A stretch of DNA of 64,000 bases from positions 7,132,767 through 7,196,766 of the forward strand of contig JANVCC010000011.1 of the NCBI GenBank assembly GCA_025345505.1. The letters are read 5' to 3'. The translations under genes were made by a program, and so were the position numbers. The DNA comes from Todiramphus chloris collaris. Lineage: Eukaryota; Chordata; Aves; Coraciiformes; Alcedinidae. Under the pieces are notes generated by a model. It had not been told where the DNA came from, ran no database searches, and saw only the letters and a list, made by a program, of their open reading frames with translations. Positions 27,701 to 41,100 of the stretch are shown piece by piece (positions within the stretch are counted from its first letter, which is position 1; every line of letters starts with the position of its first letter).

Positions 27701-30700
27701 GAATCAGCATCAGGTGCAGTTAGAAAAAGGACATGTTCTGGCTTGGGGCAAGATAGATGGAGAAATGTAATCCCCTGAACAAAACAGTCTAAACATCTTG
27801 GATGTTACTGTAAACTGAACCTTTTCACTGGAAAGCTGTCAAGAGCTGAAGGATTAGTTCATGGTGCAAATCCTATGTCCACTGATTTTCCTCCTTTCTT
27901 GTAAAAAGTGTAGCATTTTCAGGTCAAGTGGGCCAGAAGTTTCCTTTGTGCATCACGCTCTTTCTTTGGTTTGCTACATTGTGGTGCTTCTGATGGAATT
28001 AAAGGGACATGTCATTGGAAATTCCTGTTTTATTTCTTTATTCTTACTAAAGCCTGATAAAGGGAACTCATCTCAGAAACAAGATGGAGACATAAAATGT
28101 CTTCTGAAGCACTTCACAGAAGAAAACTCGCAGCAAAAGGAGAGAAAGGGTGGACTTCTTAACCTGGATGGGTTCGAGCACAGCCCACATCTTCATGCTT
28201 ACAGTCCTTGGTCTATCAGTCACAGCTGACATAATTTCTTATGAAATGTTGACTTTGGAAAAAGTACCTGGCAATAGCAAGTAGAACAGTTAATTCCTGT
28301 TGGCTGCACATTTTTACCAAACACAGCAGTAGCGGCAGTTGTGCTGTCTGGCCCTTCTATGGATGTCCCTCTGTTGTGTTTCACAACTACAGCAGTTGGG
28401 CCACTTCTCCAGGTGTGTATTGTAGCCATATTGATTTATTTACCTTGTTGTGCCTCTTCTGTTGGCCCATAAATGAGAGGCAAATGGGCAACACCTGCAT
28501 TTTTTCTCCATGAAGTTAAGCTCCAAAACTGACCTTTACCTTTGACTCACAAACATGGTCCTACACTTTTAGTTCCCAGACCTGCTGGGATTGCAGCCAC
28601 ATGAAGGTTAGTTTGCCACGTCATTTTATTTCACTTCATATTTTCAGGGATAACAAATTACGTTGAGCTTGCTATTGAAATTTAAAATGAGGACAAGACA
28701 AATTTTATTCTAGGAGAACAAATATTTACATTTGTGGGTTCAGCATTACAAGTGAAAGAAAATTCTAACAAGAAACAGGTGAATTCAAAGTTAAAATTTT
28801 ATTTTCTTGCTCTTAGTGTTTCTTTGAGGCTTTTCTCAGCTGAAGGAACCAAGGACTGACCTGGGTAGACCAATGCTTTCAGAGTAAGAGTCCATTCTGG
28901 ATTCTCATTCACTGCAGTGATACTTCTCTGTTATTAGGACAAAGAAACCTTAAGAACAGCTTTGAAAGATCTCCACTTTTTCTTTCCCCCCATTAATAAG
29001 GTTCTCTATGTGATTTAAGCTTTGGATATTTGAAAACATGTAAGTTAAATGTTGTTTGGGGTTTTTTTTTCTCAATATAGAATAAAAGGATTTAAAGAAA
29101 TCATGAGTTTGTTTAATTTTACCTATACCTTAAGGAAGCATTGCTTATTTTATTCATGTCAAAATATGTGACTAACTTCTTCTTTAAAATCTCCATGAGA
29201 TTCCATGATGTTTGTAACAATCAATTTCTACTCTTAGCCTTTTTTACCGCAAGAGTTTTGGAGTGTCTAATCTCAATATTTCTTGGTGCAACTTTGGGCT
29301 ATTTTTCTTCTGACTTTTTTTGTTCTCTCTGCCTCAAACATTGAAGAAAACAGATTATTTCCTTCACATTTTAGCAAACTTGGGTAGTGAACCCTTATCA
29401 CATCCTCACACCTTCTTCTTTCCTTGTCTCCCTTTACCCTTCTTCCCTCTTTAGACTGATCAACCTCAGTTCTTTCAAACTTTCTGTATAAATAATTCTC
29501 ATTGCTCTATTCTGGTTGCCCTGAAATGAGGCCACCTTGAAATGTTATGTGCAAGAAAATTTATTTCAGCTGATAAATCTGATAAAGGAAGAGAATTAAT
29601 TCAGTATTTCACAGGTTGCAACCTTTCCTGTACATCCCGGGGAAGGTTTTGGTTTTTTCACCCTCTGCAGTTCTTACCCTGTATTTGTGTAGGTGTTTTT
29701 TTCTACATATATATATATAAATATAATGCACATGCAAGTGATGAATAGCATTCTGTTTTTTCTGAGCATATCTCTTCCACTTGGAGCTGTTTTCTGCTTG
29801 GTATTATCTGCAGAAGTAACAGGCTTACACTTTTTGCTCTGTCATCTCTCTTGATACTGAAATTACCAAGTACCAAACATCCAGGAGAGGTCCTTGTGGA
29901 GTACCACTTAGTACGTCCTTCCAGCTTGTTAGGCAGCTGTTGATAACTTCCCTCGCTACTCTTTTGTCTAAGCAGGTCTAGATATCTGCCATTATGCTTC
30001 CCCAATTGTTTTTACAAGAAAATGTCACGTGCTTGAGGGTCCAAACCTGTATCAATCATTAGTGCATGACACTGCTTTTCATCTCTAGTCACAAAATCCT
30101 ACCCAGTGTTAAAAGGGTTTTGGGTTTTGTTGGGGATTTTTCTTTGATAGGTGCGTGTTGATTGTCAGACACGTCCTCACGATTGTCTTCCAAGTGCATA
30201 CAAGGTCTGTTTATGTATGATGGTTTATCACAGTAGGCACCTTCCTCCTTAGGAAGCCAGTTGAATTGCAGTTTTGTCCAATTCCTCCTTTCCCAGACAA
30301 TATTATATTTATTGTTTAACTTTGTCTGTACTAAAAATAACTTGTCCCAAACTTAATATTACCTTTTTCACTACTGCAATAACATTGGTGTCTCATAATC
30401 AGCCTGTAACTGACAGGAAGATGAAGATTATGCTACATATTTAGTAGGTGACAAAAGCAGATGTGAACATATCACAAGTATGCTAATAGTTATGCTGGTT
30501 ACCCATGCTTCTCCTGAATTTAAGGCTAAATTGGGCTGACAGCCGTACTTGGTAATGAGACGATCCTTGTCTTGGCCAGTAGTAACTTCCCCTTGAAACA
30601 TGTTGTACTTCATACGTTGCAAGAAACCAAGGGAAAGTATGGAAGGAAAAGAAGATACTCTTATATTTGCACTTTTAATTGTATATATTACTTGGGAACT

Positions 30701-33700
30701 TGCATGTGGTTTTTTGTCCCTGTTACTGGAACAGGGACAACTGCAAAATGCAAAGTTTGATGATGGCTGTCCTTGATAGAGTGTAAAACCTGTTGAAAAT
30801 TAAAGGTTTTCTGACTAAAAAAAATGAGTCAAGTCATCAAGGATTTTCAGAGATTTTTTTCTTGGTGACTTAAGTGATGTTTGTGTATGCAAACAATTTG
30901 GATCAAACTTTGGCTTGTACACCTAAAACAGACTTTGGCTCTACCTTAGAAGTTCTGGCTCGTATTCATTTAGCTAATGCTAGCCAGTATTTCTGCATGG
31001 CTTGTTTCTGTCTTGTCTGTGCCACGTATTTACCTTGCCAAATAAGTTTACATTTTTAACATTTAAGTTCTGGCTTCCGAGTGTAATATCATATGTTTTC
31101 TATCTCAACTGGGTTAGGGTAATAGAAGTTTAAAATAGTTGAGAAATGACAAGATCTAATCATTCTTTAAAATCTCACAAACTGAGGTGGGATTAATAAT
31201 ACTCATCTTTATCTAATTTGTGAGCTATTTTAAATGTTTATCATTCCCTATGAATTTTTACAAAGCCAAGCAGAAGCTCTGAATACAGGGCCATTTACTT
31301 TCTCTACTTATCATCCTACTGCTACTAAAGTGGGATTATCCCTTCTGGATAACTGATGGAAGGACAGAGAGTAAAATTGGGTTATTTTTATGTGTTATGA
31401 TTCTCATGGGAGTTACTTATATCCAGGTTTACACAGCCCAAAGCTTACCTAAGTGTCTTTACCTGTGTGTGTTTTCTGATTTATTCATGAATTGTTGAGG
31501 AGTATTTTGTTTTTAAATTTTTTCTTGACTTTTATAAGAAATTGTATGGGAGGTGAAACAAGGCATATTTCAAGTCCAAAGCTCCATTTCCAGTATCAGA
31601 TGTCACTGGCAACATCACCACTGTGGTGAAATCTGATCAGTAGACATTAAATACTTGATTAATCATGTTTTGTCAAAAGGCATATCAGTTGTAGGTAGAT
31701 GTATATTTTGATGAAACATTATAGAAATGAGAAACCATGTAATTACTTACATATTCAGCATATGACACTGAAGAACAGCAAAACATAATCTTGATGTGTA
31801 GAATGGGTTAGAAAAGTAGCAGAAGACTTTCTAATGTTTTTCAGTCACACAATATTTTGGTTTTGAAGTGGGTACATTCTCTCAGTTGCCTGGTGTAATT
31901 TATGTGCTCTGCATGAGATGTACAAAAAAATATTCATTGTCATATCCCTGTGACACATCTTACTTCCCCAGCTTGGAAAGCAGGCATAAAATTCATTTCT
32001 TTAATTCTAATTTTCTTATGTGTGACTGCATAGGAGTTAGCAAGTGTCCAGAGCTTTCTGTATAGATTATATGTAATGAGATTTGAAGCAGAGTTTCCAG
32101 TTTGAAAAAACAACACCTCAACCTGAAGAAACCCACCACAATTCTTCCCCCAGAATTTTCTTATTTATAGTAAGATACTATCACGTACACATTGGACTGT
32201 TCTGATTTCCTTGATTCAATTCATGTGTTCATGCTTTGCATCTTGGAGATGATAGATATTACCCTCTGAAAATTAGATTAAAGTTAGTTGATCATTTCAT
32301 GAAACCCAGTCAACCCAGGACATTGATGAAGTCCAGACATGGTGACACTCTCACTATAATGATAGGAATAGACAGGGCTTTGATACTTTCTCTGAATAGT
32401 AGTTGTAAATGCCCCTGGTATATTTGCAGAGTGAAATAATTGTGGGAGGTTTTACTGATCTCATAAAAAATCAGACCTTCCCAGCAATAGTTTTTGGAAG
32501 TTTACTTTCATAAATACTATATTCTTTCCATTGGTTAAATCAGTTAATTGCAAAAAGTATTACATAATGTTACATAATGATTTCACTTTTTTGTTCATCA
32601 TGTTTTGGGAGAGATTTTGTGTTTTATCTGGGTGATTGTATACATTCTTGGTATGGAGTTCACTTCTTTTTTTTTAAGACATAAAAAAACAACTCTAAAA
32701 GTTGTTGCAAAAAATCAAAATTGGAAGCATTGCAGTTGTTCAGAAGCCACATTATTTTTTTTAATTTTATTTTTGGTGATGCATCTTTCTGTTTCAAAGA
32801 CTGCACCTGAATGTGCAGCACTAAAAATAAGATCTATTTGAACAGCACTGTAGTGATTTAAAATAAAGCTGTGTTAAAATAAAATTTGGTCCATTGCTGC
32901 AGTACAAGCCAGAAAAGGAGTGAATTTTTGTGGTAGCACTGAGATTTTGTTCTCAAAGTAGTGTTTTCTGAGGTTGTGCACAAATACTGTATTCACCTTG
33001 TAGTTCTTCGAGCAGTTTTGGGATTTCAGTGTATTTTCAAGACTTCTTATGATACATAGGAACCTTAGAGGCATGCCTACACACCACAGCAGCATCATCT
33101 GTGCGTAAACTCCAGGTAAGCAGGTAAATATGCATGGGGCAGTCATCACAAAGAAATATTATATAGCCAGAAATAAAAGGTTTAACTTTCAACAAACTTT
33201 GCACCATGGTCACTTAGCTTGAGTGTAGCAACCAGCTGGTGCTGTCCTGATGCTTACGGCTCACTACCTATTTGTAGCAGTCTCAGTGATTTTGGCAATG
33301 TTTGGCATTAGAAACAATTAAGAATATTTTTGAGTAACCAAGTGAAAATCTCACTTCAAGTCATTGCAAACAGTAACTCACCTGTCTGAAAGACATGCAC
33401 CATCTTCACTCAGTAATACCTAACTTGGCAATAGCATGTGAATACTCAGAATGATTGTTAAGTTCTTTAAAAATATTTTTTTTAGATTATCATTTTATTA
33501 TAAGTTTATTCTGATTATATATGTCATTTTTAATAAACGTCAGGGATACGGGTAATATAATATAAATGGATCATCTCCTTGTAACTTCATTTTCCTCAGA
33601 TTGAAACAAAGCAAACAAACATTTCCCTCAAAACCGATTATGGGATCATTTGGGAAAGCAAATCTTGTATCCATTTCTCTTCAATGCTTGAATTAATCAG

Positions 33701-33904
33701 TCAGTCTATCTCTCTGAGAGAGGCTTAGCTCAAGGAAATTTTGAATCGCCTGCAAATGGCATAATATATGTTTACAAAAAACAGTTCCAAGAAGTTCAGC
33801 CTCTCCCCCAACCCCCCAGTTACAGACAGTCAGTAGAAAAAGCCAGCGGAGAATTTGGCAGCAGATAAATTTAGCATAGCTCTCCATGTAAGATACAATT
33901 GCTC

Positions 33905-34190
33905 CAGATTATTTAATCTGAGCCGAACCCAGTCTGAATTTAAGATAATTTGCTTTTTAATCTCATAGCAGCATGTCCCTTTGGTGAATAATTGACTGCT
34001 CTCATTGTTCTAACAACAATGAAACGGCATCAGCGTAACCTCAGCCGCAGAGGCGGACATGGTTTTATGCGCACGTCAAGGTACGTTTCTCCATATCCTC
34101 ATGCCCCTAGAGGCAATTTGACTTCCCATCTTCATGCCTTCCGTCTTTTTTTGCCATTTCCTATTTTTGTTCTCTGCCTGATTTGATGAG
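33905..34190 (+). other. CpG-enriched, exon-like block of unknown role
   Basis: Seven CpGs fall between about 34024 and 34086, in an intron otherwise almost free of CpG. An acceptor-like tttttaatctcatagcag ends at 33971 and a consensus donor AAG|gtacgt lies at about 34081, so a ~110-bp exon is conceivable. A 64-codon open frame (33992-34186, Arg/His-rich) crosses it. At 33905-33920 is a GATTA/TAATC inverted pair, typical of homeodomain sites. It could be a conserved enhancer, a non-coding exon or chance. It is not a recognised TMEM135 exon. Confidence 0.3.
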
Positions 34191-35457
34191 AGTGTTTGGG
34201 GTTTGCTCTAGCAGAAGGTTACTGTTTTTTGATAAAACACTTTTAAGAAAAAGGTTAAAATTGGGTAGTGGAAAAATGACATCACTTTCCAGAATTTAGC
34301 AAACCACTCAAACTAAGTAGATAAATCCTTAATTTAGTTGTTTAATCAGCAGTTTTACTTGACATTGACTTCTCTTAGCTGTGTGAGCCACAGGCTTTGA
34401 CAAAGGGTTTTGGGAAGGAAATATGGCCATCTGAGTGACTCCTGAGTCCAGCGTTATTGCTACACAAAGATATGGAAGGGCTGCATCCAGCTAAAATAAA
34501 TAACATTTTTTTCTTTGTTTTTAAGATCTTTTAAGAGAAATTCCATTTACTCAAAAGTGCATATCTCTCAAAACACTGATCTCTGAAGAAATGAGAGCAT
34601 TGTAAGTAGCTGGATAATTAGCATCACTGGAAATCTGATTTCATATTTGGCAATAACACACAAAACTTGATTAGCGATCAGATGTGAAATGTTGATTGAT
34701 AACAGCTTTGGTTTACAACCCTGAATCCAGTGTTGTAATTTAACTTCAGTATAAACAGCTTCCTTGTCAACTGCAGTGTCACACTCTTGCCAGAACTGAG
34801 GAATTTTTCTTCAAAAATGTAATTCCCTGAATTTACATGAAAGATTCATGGGACCATAGTTCAGGGTCAACTAGGCTGTTCGTTATATCCATTCACCCTT
34901 TCTTTCCCAGTATCATAGATGATGCATTCAATGTAGGTTTAGAAAAAAATAATGTGTATCTTCTATGGTACTTACTTCACCCTTCTCCTGGAATGTTGTT
35001 GCTACTTACTTTTTCTTTGTTTGTTTTCTTTTTTTTTTTTTTTAAAATAGAATTTTATATTAGTTGCATGTAGTAGTTACAAAAACGTATTCTTGTCAAA
35101 ATATCATTTTATACTTCAAGGACAGCTAAAAAACTGTCATGGATACATTCCTTCACTTTTTATTAAAAACATACAAAAGTTAAAGTATCAATCTGATTTG
35201 GAAACATAAGCATTGAGGGTTTTCGTTGCATTTTAATCCCAGCTGCATTGCACATTTAATAGTTGGAAGTGTCATTTTTACAAGAGTTTCCGTTACAATT
35301 CTTCTGACTTCTGTTATTTTTAATCTGATTTCTGACATGTCTTCTAAAAGCTACGTGTTGTCCATGGGGTACAAGATTAGACATTTTGGTTATAATTGCT
35401 CCTTATAATTTTTGTCATAGTCATGGGTTGAATAGGTAAGACCTGCCAGTAAGGATT

Positions 35458-35471
35458 GGGGGGGGGGGGGG
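35458..35471. repeat. G14 homopolymer
   Basis: Fourteen consecutive G on the + strand. Such runs are rare in AT-rich introns, mutable, and prone to sequencing error. Confidence 0.9.
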
Positions 35472-37544
35472 CTAATCCAGAAAAGGGGAAATTCGGAGGA
35501 GAGAGAATCTGGATATAAATCATTTTTGCTCTTAAACTTACCTCTGGATTCCCTCTGCCCAAGTCACAAGCCATGCCTCATGATCCTGTTGAATCTTGGA
35601 GGAGGCAGGTCCAAGTGCAGTGGTGCTGTTCTCCGCTTGTAACTGTTTCTGGTTCTCCTGGGGTCATATGGTCCAATGTGGTGGGGCCTCCCTCCTGATG
35701 CTTGGTGAGAGGAGGGGTGGAAAACATTTTCCATCAGTTTTTACAGTTTTTCATTCCAGCTCCTGCATCATCTGGGAAAAGCTGGGATATGGAGACGTAG
35801 CACAAAGGCAGGGCTTAGGCTTCTTATTGGATAAAATGTTGATGAATGTTAATATCAACAGGTGCATGGAACAGATTATTTGTGGTCTCAGAATTTCCAG
35901 GTGCCTTGATATGATGGTGTTCAGTGTCTCTGAGAGATATCTCTCTGTCTGAATGCATGGACTAAAATGTTTGCACATCTATAGAGGGAACTATAACATA
36001 GTTTGAAATATGGTTGTTCTGTCTTTGTGACGTGCAAGTTTTAGTGCTCTTCATAAGAACAAACAAATAAAGGTAATTAGTTGAAATAGCTATAATTACA
36101 AAAGAAAAAGAAGAAATCTCTTGTTGAATCTTCCATGTTAAAGCAACCTAAGCATCTATGAGGGAAACTTCCTGCATTTTCATCTCCTGTACCAGGTGTA
36201 ACTGTAGATGTAGAGAGGAAGCTCCTTTGTAGTTAGAGGCTACTCAGCTGCAAGTTGTGTTTTGATCCAGAGGAACTGTATCTATAAATGCCTCTCTGCT
36301 TCCAAATAGGGTGCTGCAACTTTAGATTTGATGCACTTTATTTCTAATACGAAAACATATAAGCAAAGCATTCTTTTCTTTAAGCTGATGTTAAAAGTTA
36401 TGAGTAGTTCCTGAAGTCAGAAGACTGTTGTATAACCGTAATTATAAAGATTTTTAGGATCCAGTTTCCTGTATATTTAAATGAGGATCAAGATGTGTTT
36501 TTGCAGCCTCATCATAAACCACTGAAGATTTGATGGATTTGGGCATTAGGATTAGCACAATAATCATGGTCTTTGGTCACTGAGAAGGATATAGATACTG
36601 TTCAAATAATTGGGAAGTTCACCAGAACTAAGTGATTACAAGTCAAAATAGATTTCCTGGCATGTCTGATCATAAATTTTGGAAATCATATTTTCCACTT
36701 AAAAATGAAAATGCATATTCTTCCACTGGGAAAAGTACTAGCAGTACATGTTTCTGAACAACCTTTGGTTTCAGTTTCCTTTACTGGATTTGTTTGTATT
36801 TTGTAGACAGAGATTTAAAATACTTTATTTTAAAGTAACTTTTTATCTACATAGTTGCATCAGTGAGGAAAGTCTTTACTGACTTGGAATAGTTCTTGGA
36901 CCCCAGAGGCTTTTGGAAAACTAATACTTTCAAAAAATGATTTTATGTTACAGTCACTACATAAACAATTTAGAACTGAGCTTGAACTAATTCTTCCATT
37001 TCTCTGATTCAGAATGATAAAGCATGTGTCCCTGAATCATGAATTTCTTTATAATCCTTTTTTTTTTCAGTGGCGCTTATTGTACAGTTTCAATCTCATA
37101 GTCAGAAACAACTTAGCATGGTAGAAAGTGTTAGACCATCTGAGGTATGGAGAAGGTGCTGGTGGATTTTTATATTTTATTTATTTTATAAGAAAAAGAA
37201 GTGAGGTTTTGAAAATAATATTTAGAGGACAGATGGGGGAAATATAAACTAGGAGTTTGACTTGCAGGAAGAGTGAGCAAAAAAAGGAGATGGATGGAAG
37301 GAAAAAGAGAAATAGATACAGAAGATATCTCAGAAAAAATCACACCTGTTGCAGTTCACTGTTAACACTGGGGAGAAAGTGAGGAATGCAGGGTAGAAAA
37401 ACAGGAGGAGGAAGGTATAGTAACCTCTCTAAGTAACTTAAAACAGAAAATGTGTGCATAGATAGCCTTTAGGTCCTAACAACAAGGGATGTAGCTGACG
37501 TGTTCTGACGCAATCCCATTTCATCACTATGATCCTCCCTTCTC

Positions 37545-38188
37545 CATAAAGCAAGACACCTTAACTCCTGCATCTAGGTAAGAATAATAAATTACACCAG
37601 TACAGACTGGAAGGTGATCTGCTGGAGGGCAGTCTTGTGGAGAAAGACTTGGGAGTCCTGGTGGACAACAAGTTCTCCATGGAGCAGCAATGTGCCCTTG
37701 TGGCCAAGAAGGCCAATGGTATCCTGGGGGATGATGAAGGGACTGGAGCATATGCCTCATGAGGAGAGGCTGAGACACCTGGGGCTCTTTAGTCTGGAAA
37801 AGAGAAGACTGAGAGGGGATTTGATAAATGTTTATAAATATATGAGGGCTAAGTGTCAAGAGGAAAGGGACAGCCTCTTCTCACTCCTGCCTTGTGATAG
37901 GACTAGGGGGAATGGATATAAGCTGGAGCACAGGAGGTTCCACCTTAACATGAGGAGGAACTTCTTTACAGTAAGGGTCACAGAGCATTGTAACAGGCTG
38001 CCCAGAGAGGTTGTGGAGTCTCCTTCTCTGGAGATTTTCAAAACTCGCCTGGATACGTTCCTGAGTGACCTGTGTTAGGGTAGATTAGGTTTTAGGGTAG
38101 TTTATATGATCCTGCCCTGGCAGGGGAGTTTGAACTCGAAGATCTCTAAGGTCCCTTTCAACCCCTAACACTCTGTGATTCTGTGATT
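37545..38188 (+). mobile_element. CR1 LINE fragment with internal deletion
   Basis: Longest CR1 copy here. The left part (aaggtgatctgctggagggc to about 37728) matches the ORF2 segment for the [20 protein letters not shown]-like peptide. It then jumps at about 37728-37733 directly to gatgaagggactggagcata, omitting the ~170 bp normally between them. It continues to the 3' end with ctctgtgattctgtgatt. A 154-codon open frame (37614-38078) is only the shifted remains of ORF2, not a host gene. Confidence 0.92.
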
Positions 38189-41100
38189 AACTCGAAAACA
38201 TGGTCCCTCCAGCTAGTCTGTATGGGCAGATGGGCTGCAGTAATATGTCAACACATGTTCTGTGCTTGCAGTATTTCCTCCCGCATGTCCCTAATGAGAG
38301 CTCTACATTTAGGAGTTTCTTATTTACTTTCACCCTGAAGGATAACATAAGCAATATGGAGATGTTGTTAAACATAGTATATGCTGTTGCTGTGAGCTGC
38401 TTTCTCCTTACCGGTTCTGTGGGTTAGAAATCACTTGTTTCCTCAGAGGGCTTCTTGTGCAGGGTATATCAGTTGGTCACAGAGAAAAAGTTTAGAAAAC
38501 TTATGACAAAACATACTAAGAAAAAAAACCCCCAAAACACTAATGTTGGCATCCCGCCTTACAGCTCAGTGTGGGAACTTCTCCTTCCCAGAGGATGGAG
38601 GGAGTGTTAGCGTAAACTTATGTACATCACCTCTTTACATACACAAACATAAATAACTGGAGTTAGTTCATGTCTTGTTGGAAGTATAGTGAATATCAAG
38701 CTTTGGCTCTATTCCACTTTTGCTATTTTCTTTATGAAAAAATAAATGTGTGTGGCCATAAGTTAAATTTCTGTTATAAATATGCATGATTAAAATCGAC
38801 TCGTATTTGCTCATGTGCCAGAATTGTCCCAGCAGGGGAATTTGGAGAACCCAAATTTATTGCTATGGCTCCAACTCCAGCTGCAGCTCTGGCCAAAAGC
38901 AAGCTGGAATGGAGCAGAGTATTTCTGCTGTGTGATCAGGTACTTGGTGCCCAACTGGGACAGCTGGCAGAGTTAGTGGTGCCACTGGCTTTGTACCAGG
39001 GACAAATTCCCCTCTGATGGGAAAATGTAACCAGATTATGCACCCTTTAAATTACTGCTTGCTGGGCAAAAAACAGTGCTCCATCCTGCATCTTGGGATT
39101 TGGTCCCTGGGACATTCAGGATGGTGGGAATGGTCACAGAGGTGAACTAAGCTGAATACCTTTACCAGCATATACCTCACTGCTATCTCAGACCTTCCAG
39201 GTCGAGTAAAAAAAATCCCAACAATCTTACAATACACTATTGAGATTTTTTCTGTCTCAGGGTATCTGCAGTGCTGAGCACACATAAAGCATTTTACTGT
39301 GCTCATTTGCAGCTTGAATGGCTTGCGAGGGTCAGCAGCAGAGTGCAGGCTTTTTTGCCCCTTGAGCAATGAAGCATTGAGTAAAAGTTATTATTACCAA
39401 TTAGTGGTGGCATTATTATTACCAATTAGTGGCTGCATGAAGCAAGTGATTAGTCTTAGTTCAGTTATTAGCAGCCAGGTGTTCATGAAACGTGCCATGT
39501 GCAGCTAGCATTGCACCTCAGCAGTCACCATTGAGGCCAGTCACTAAATTTGTCTCTGTGCTGGGCCAGCGTGGGGTTTTGTTGTCTCCCCACAGAAAAA
39601 GAAGAGCATTTGGAGTCAGCGTGGAGAGATTTTTTGTTGCTGCCAGCATTGTGTATCTAGTGAGTGAATAAATAAGGCAATTTCAGTCTCTGGATCAGTA
39701 TTCTGAAGCCTTTAATAGACAGAATTAATGATGTAAAGCCAAAAGTTAGACTTCCAGTTTTGTTGTGGTTGCTGCTTCATCTGTAAGAGCAAAACTGCCA
39801 GGTCAGAGAAGGGAATGTTACAGTGCAGATTACTCTCAATCAAAAGTATTGTTTCTCTAGGATTCCTGTTTGTGAAACCTTTAATACAGAATATTTCAAC
39901 ATACCCATTAGTTTTGCATAATGGCTTTACACGAGACATTTTAGACAGCAATCAGCATGAATTAAGTTCTATTTAAGGACTTCAATTGCACTTGTGCTAC
40001 AATTAAAAAAATTAGGAAGTTAATGGGAAAAATTACAGAATTGTATCTTTAGCATTACTTCCATATTAAACTACATATTTAACTTTGGTGCATTTTGCAG
40101 GAGGGTTCATAGCTGTAACTCTATAGCTATATAGAATAAATTATAAAATAAGAAAGATAAGACTAACTAATAAAATTCCAATACAACAACTATTTGCTTC
40201 ATAGAATTGACTTCATGTAACTAGAATAGGCATTAGAAATCTTTTTCTTGTTTCTTGGAGTAATGAGGAGGCATTTGGAAGTGCTGTTTTCTCTTGTGGT
40301 GATGCAGATGTCTTCTGATTTTCAGTATTAGTGAGGAAAGTATTTCAGTGACAGTTTATTTGAGGACAGTTTAAAGCAAATGAATTATAGGATGGCATCA
40401 GGTTGGGTCAGTTTGAGTACTAGTTGGGTAGGGACATCTGGTGGTGCAAGAAAGGAATAATTGAACACTTGCAACTGGAAGTGTCAGTTTCATTTAAATG
40501 ATTAAGGAAAAAAAAATCATTATTTTCATACTGTAATTGCTTTTCTGTTTTGATACTGTTCTGGAAGCATTTATATGCATGTTTGCATTTCAGTTTGTGT
40601 ATAGTTTTAATTTACTGGAAAAGAAAAGTAGAAACTAAGGCCCTATTCTTGAGATAGCAGCTTGCAGTCATAATGTATCGAATACCCTTAACTCAAAAGG
40701 CATTTAACCTACAGTCAGTTGTGTTTTTAAAATCAAGCTTGTGATACCAGACCATAGTTCTGTGGATAGAGCCAGGTATATGTAAACCCTGTGCTTTTGG
40801 GCTCTGTTTGTACTTCTGCCAGTGATCTTTGGGCAAAGTTGGTTTCATTTTTTTAGTGCATCGCTCACCAATTGTTTCAGCCCATCTTTCTGTAAAAGTG
40901 CTATGATAATTTTCAGCTTCTGTATTCCATAGGTAAAAATAAAAAAAATAAGCACAAAAAGTGAAATGTTTACCTCTATTTGGTTACAAATTTCTATATT
41001 AATGAAAGATAGATTGAGCAATTTTATTAGGATGTGTTTACCTTGAGCCCCTTTAGATAATATACGGGTGACCAATATTTTAGGTGCCATCATTTTAAAA

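Larger units (their letters stand above)
19481..37544 (+). other. Long intronic stretch, no gene recognised
   Basis: About 18 kb of AT-rich unique sequence. It contains TG/TA microsatellite DNA at 21741-21796, T-runs at 21005, 23911, 26921 and 35029, and a G14 run at 35458-35471. The longest open frame is 122 codons at 27861-28229 and matches no family I know. A CpG-enriched exon-like block is at 33905-34190 (separate entry). No tRNA, snRNA or retroposed gene was recognised. Confidence 0.55.

Noticed and set aside
27861-28229. 122-codon open frame in the intron
   Set aside because: Resembles no known family, has no splice context or CpG enrichment, and its length is within chance for this much sequence.
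35377-35952. GC-richer segment with frames on both strands and a CAGAG|gtaagt-like minus-strand donor
   Set aside because: No recognisable peptide or acceptor partner; possibly an unrecognised repeat, but I cannot support it.
37614-38078. 154-codon open frame, the longest in the window
   Set aside because: It lies wholly within a CR1 copy and is the frameshifted, internally deleted remains of CR1 ORF2.
40270-40330. Peptide-like HLEVLFSLVV resembling the TMEM135 GEVLLF segment
   Set aside because: The frame stops soon after and lacks correct exon borders; chance similarity.
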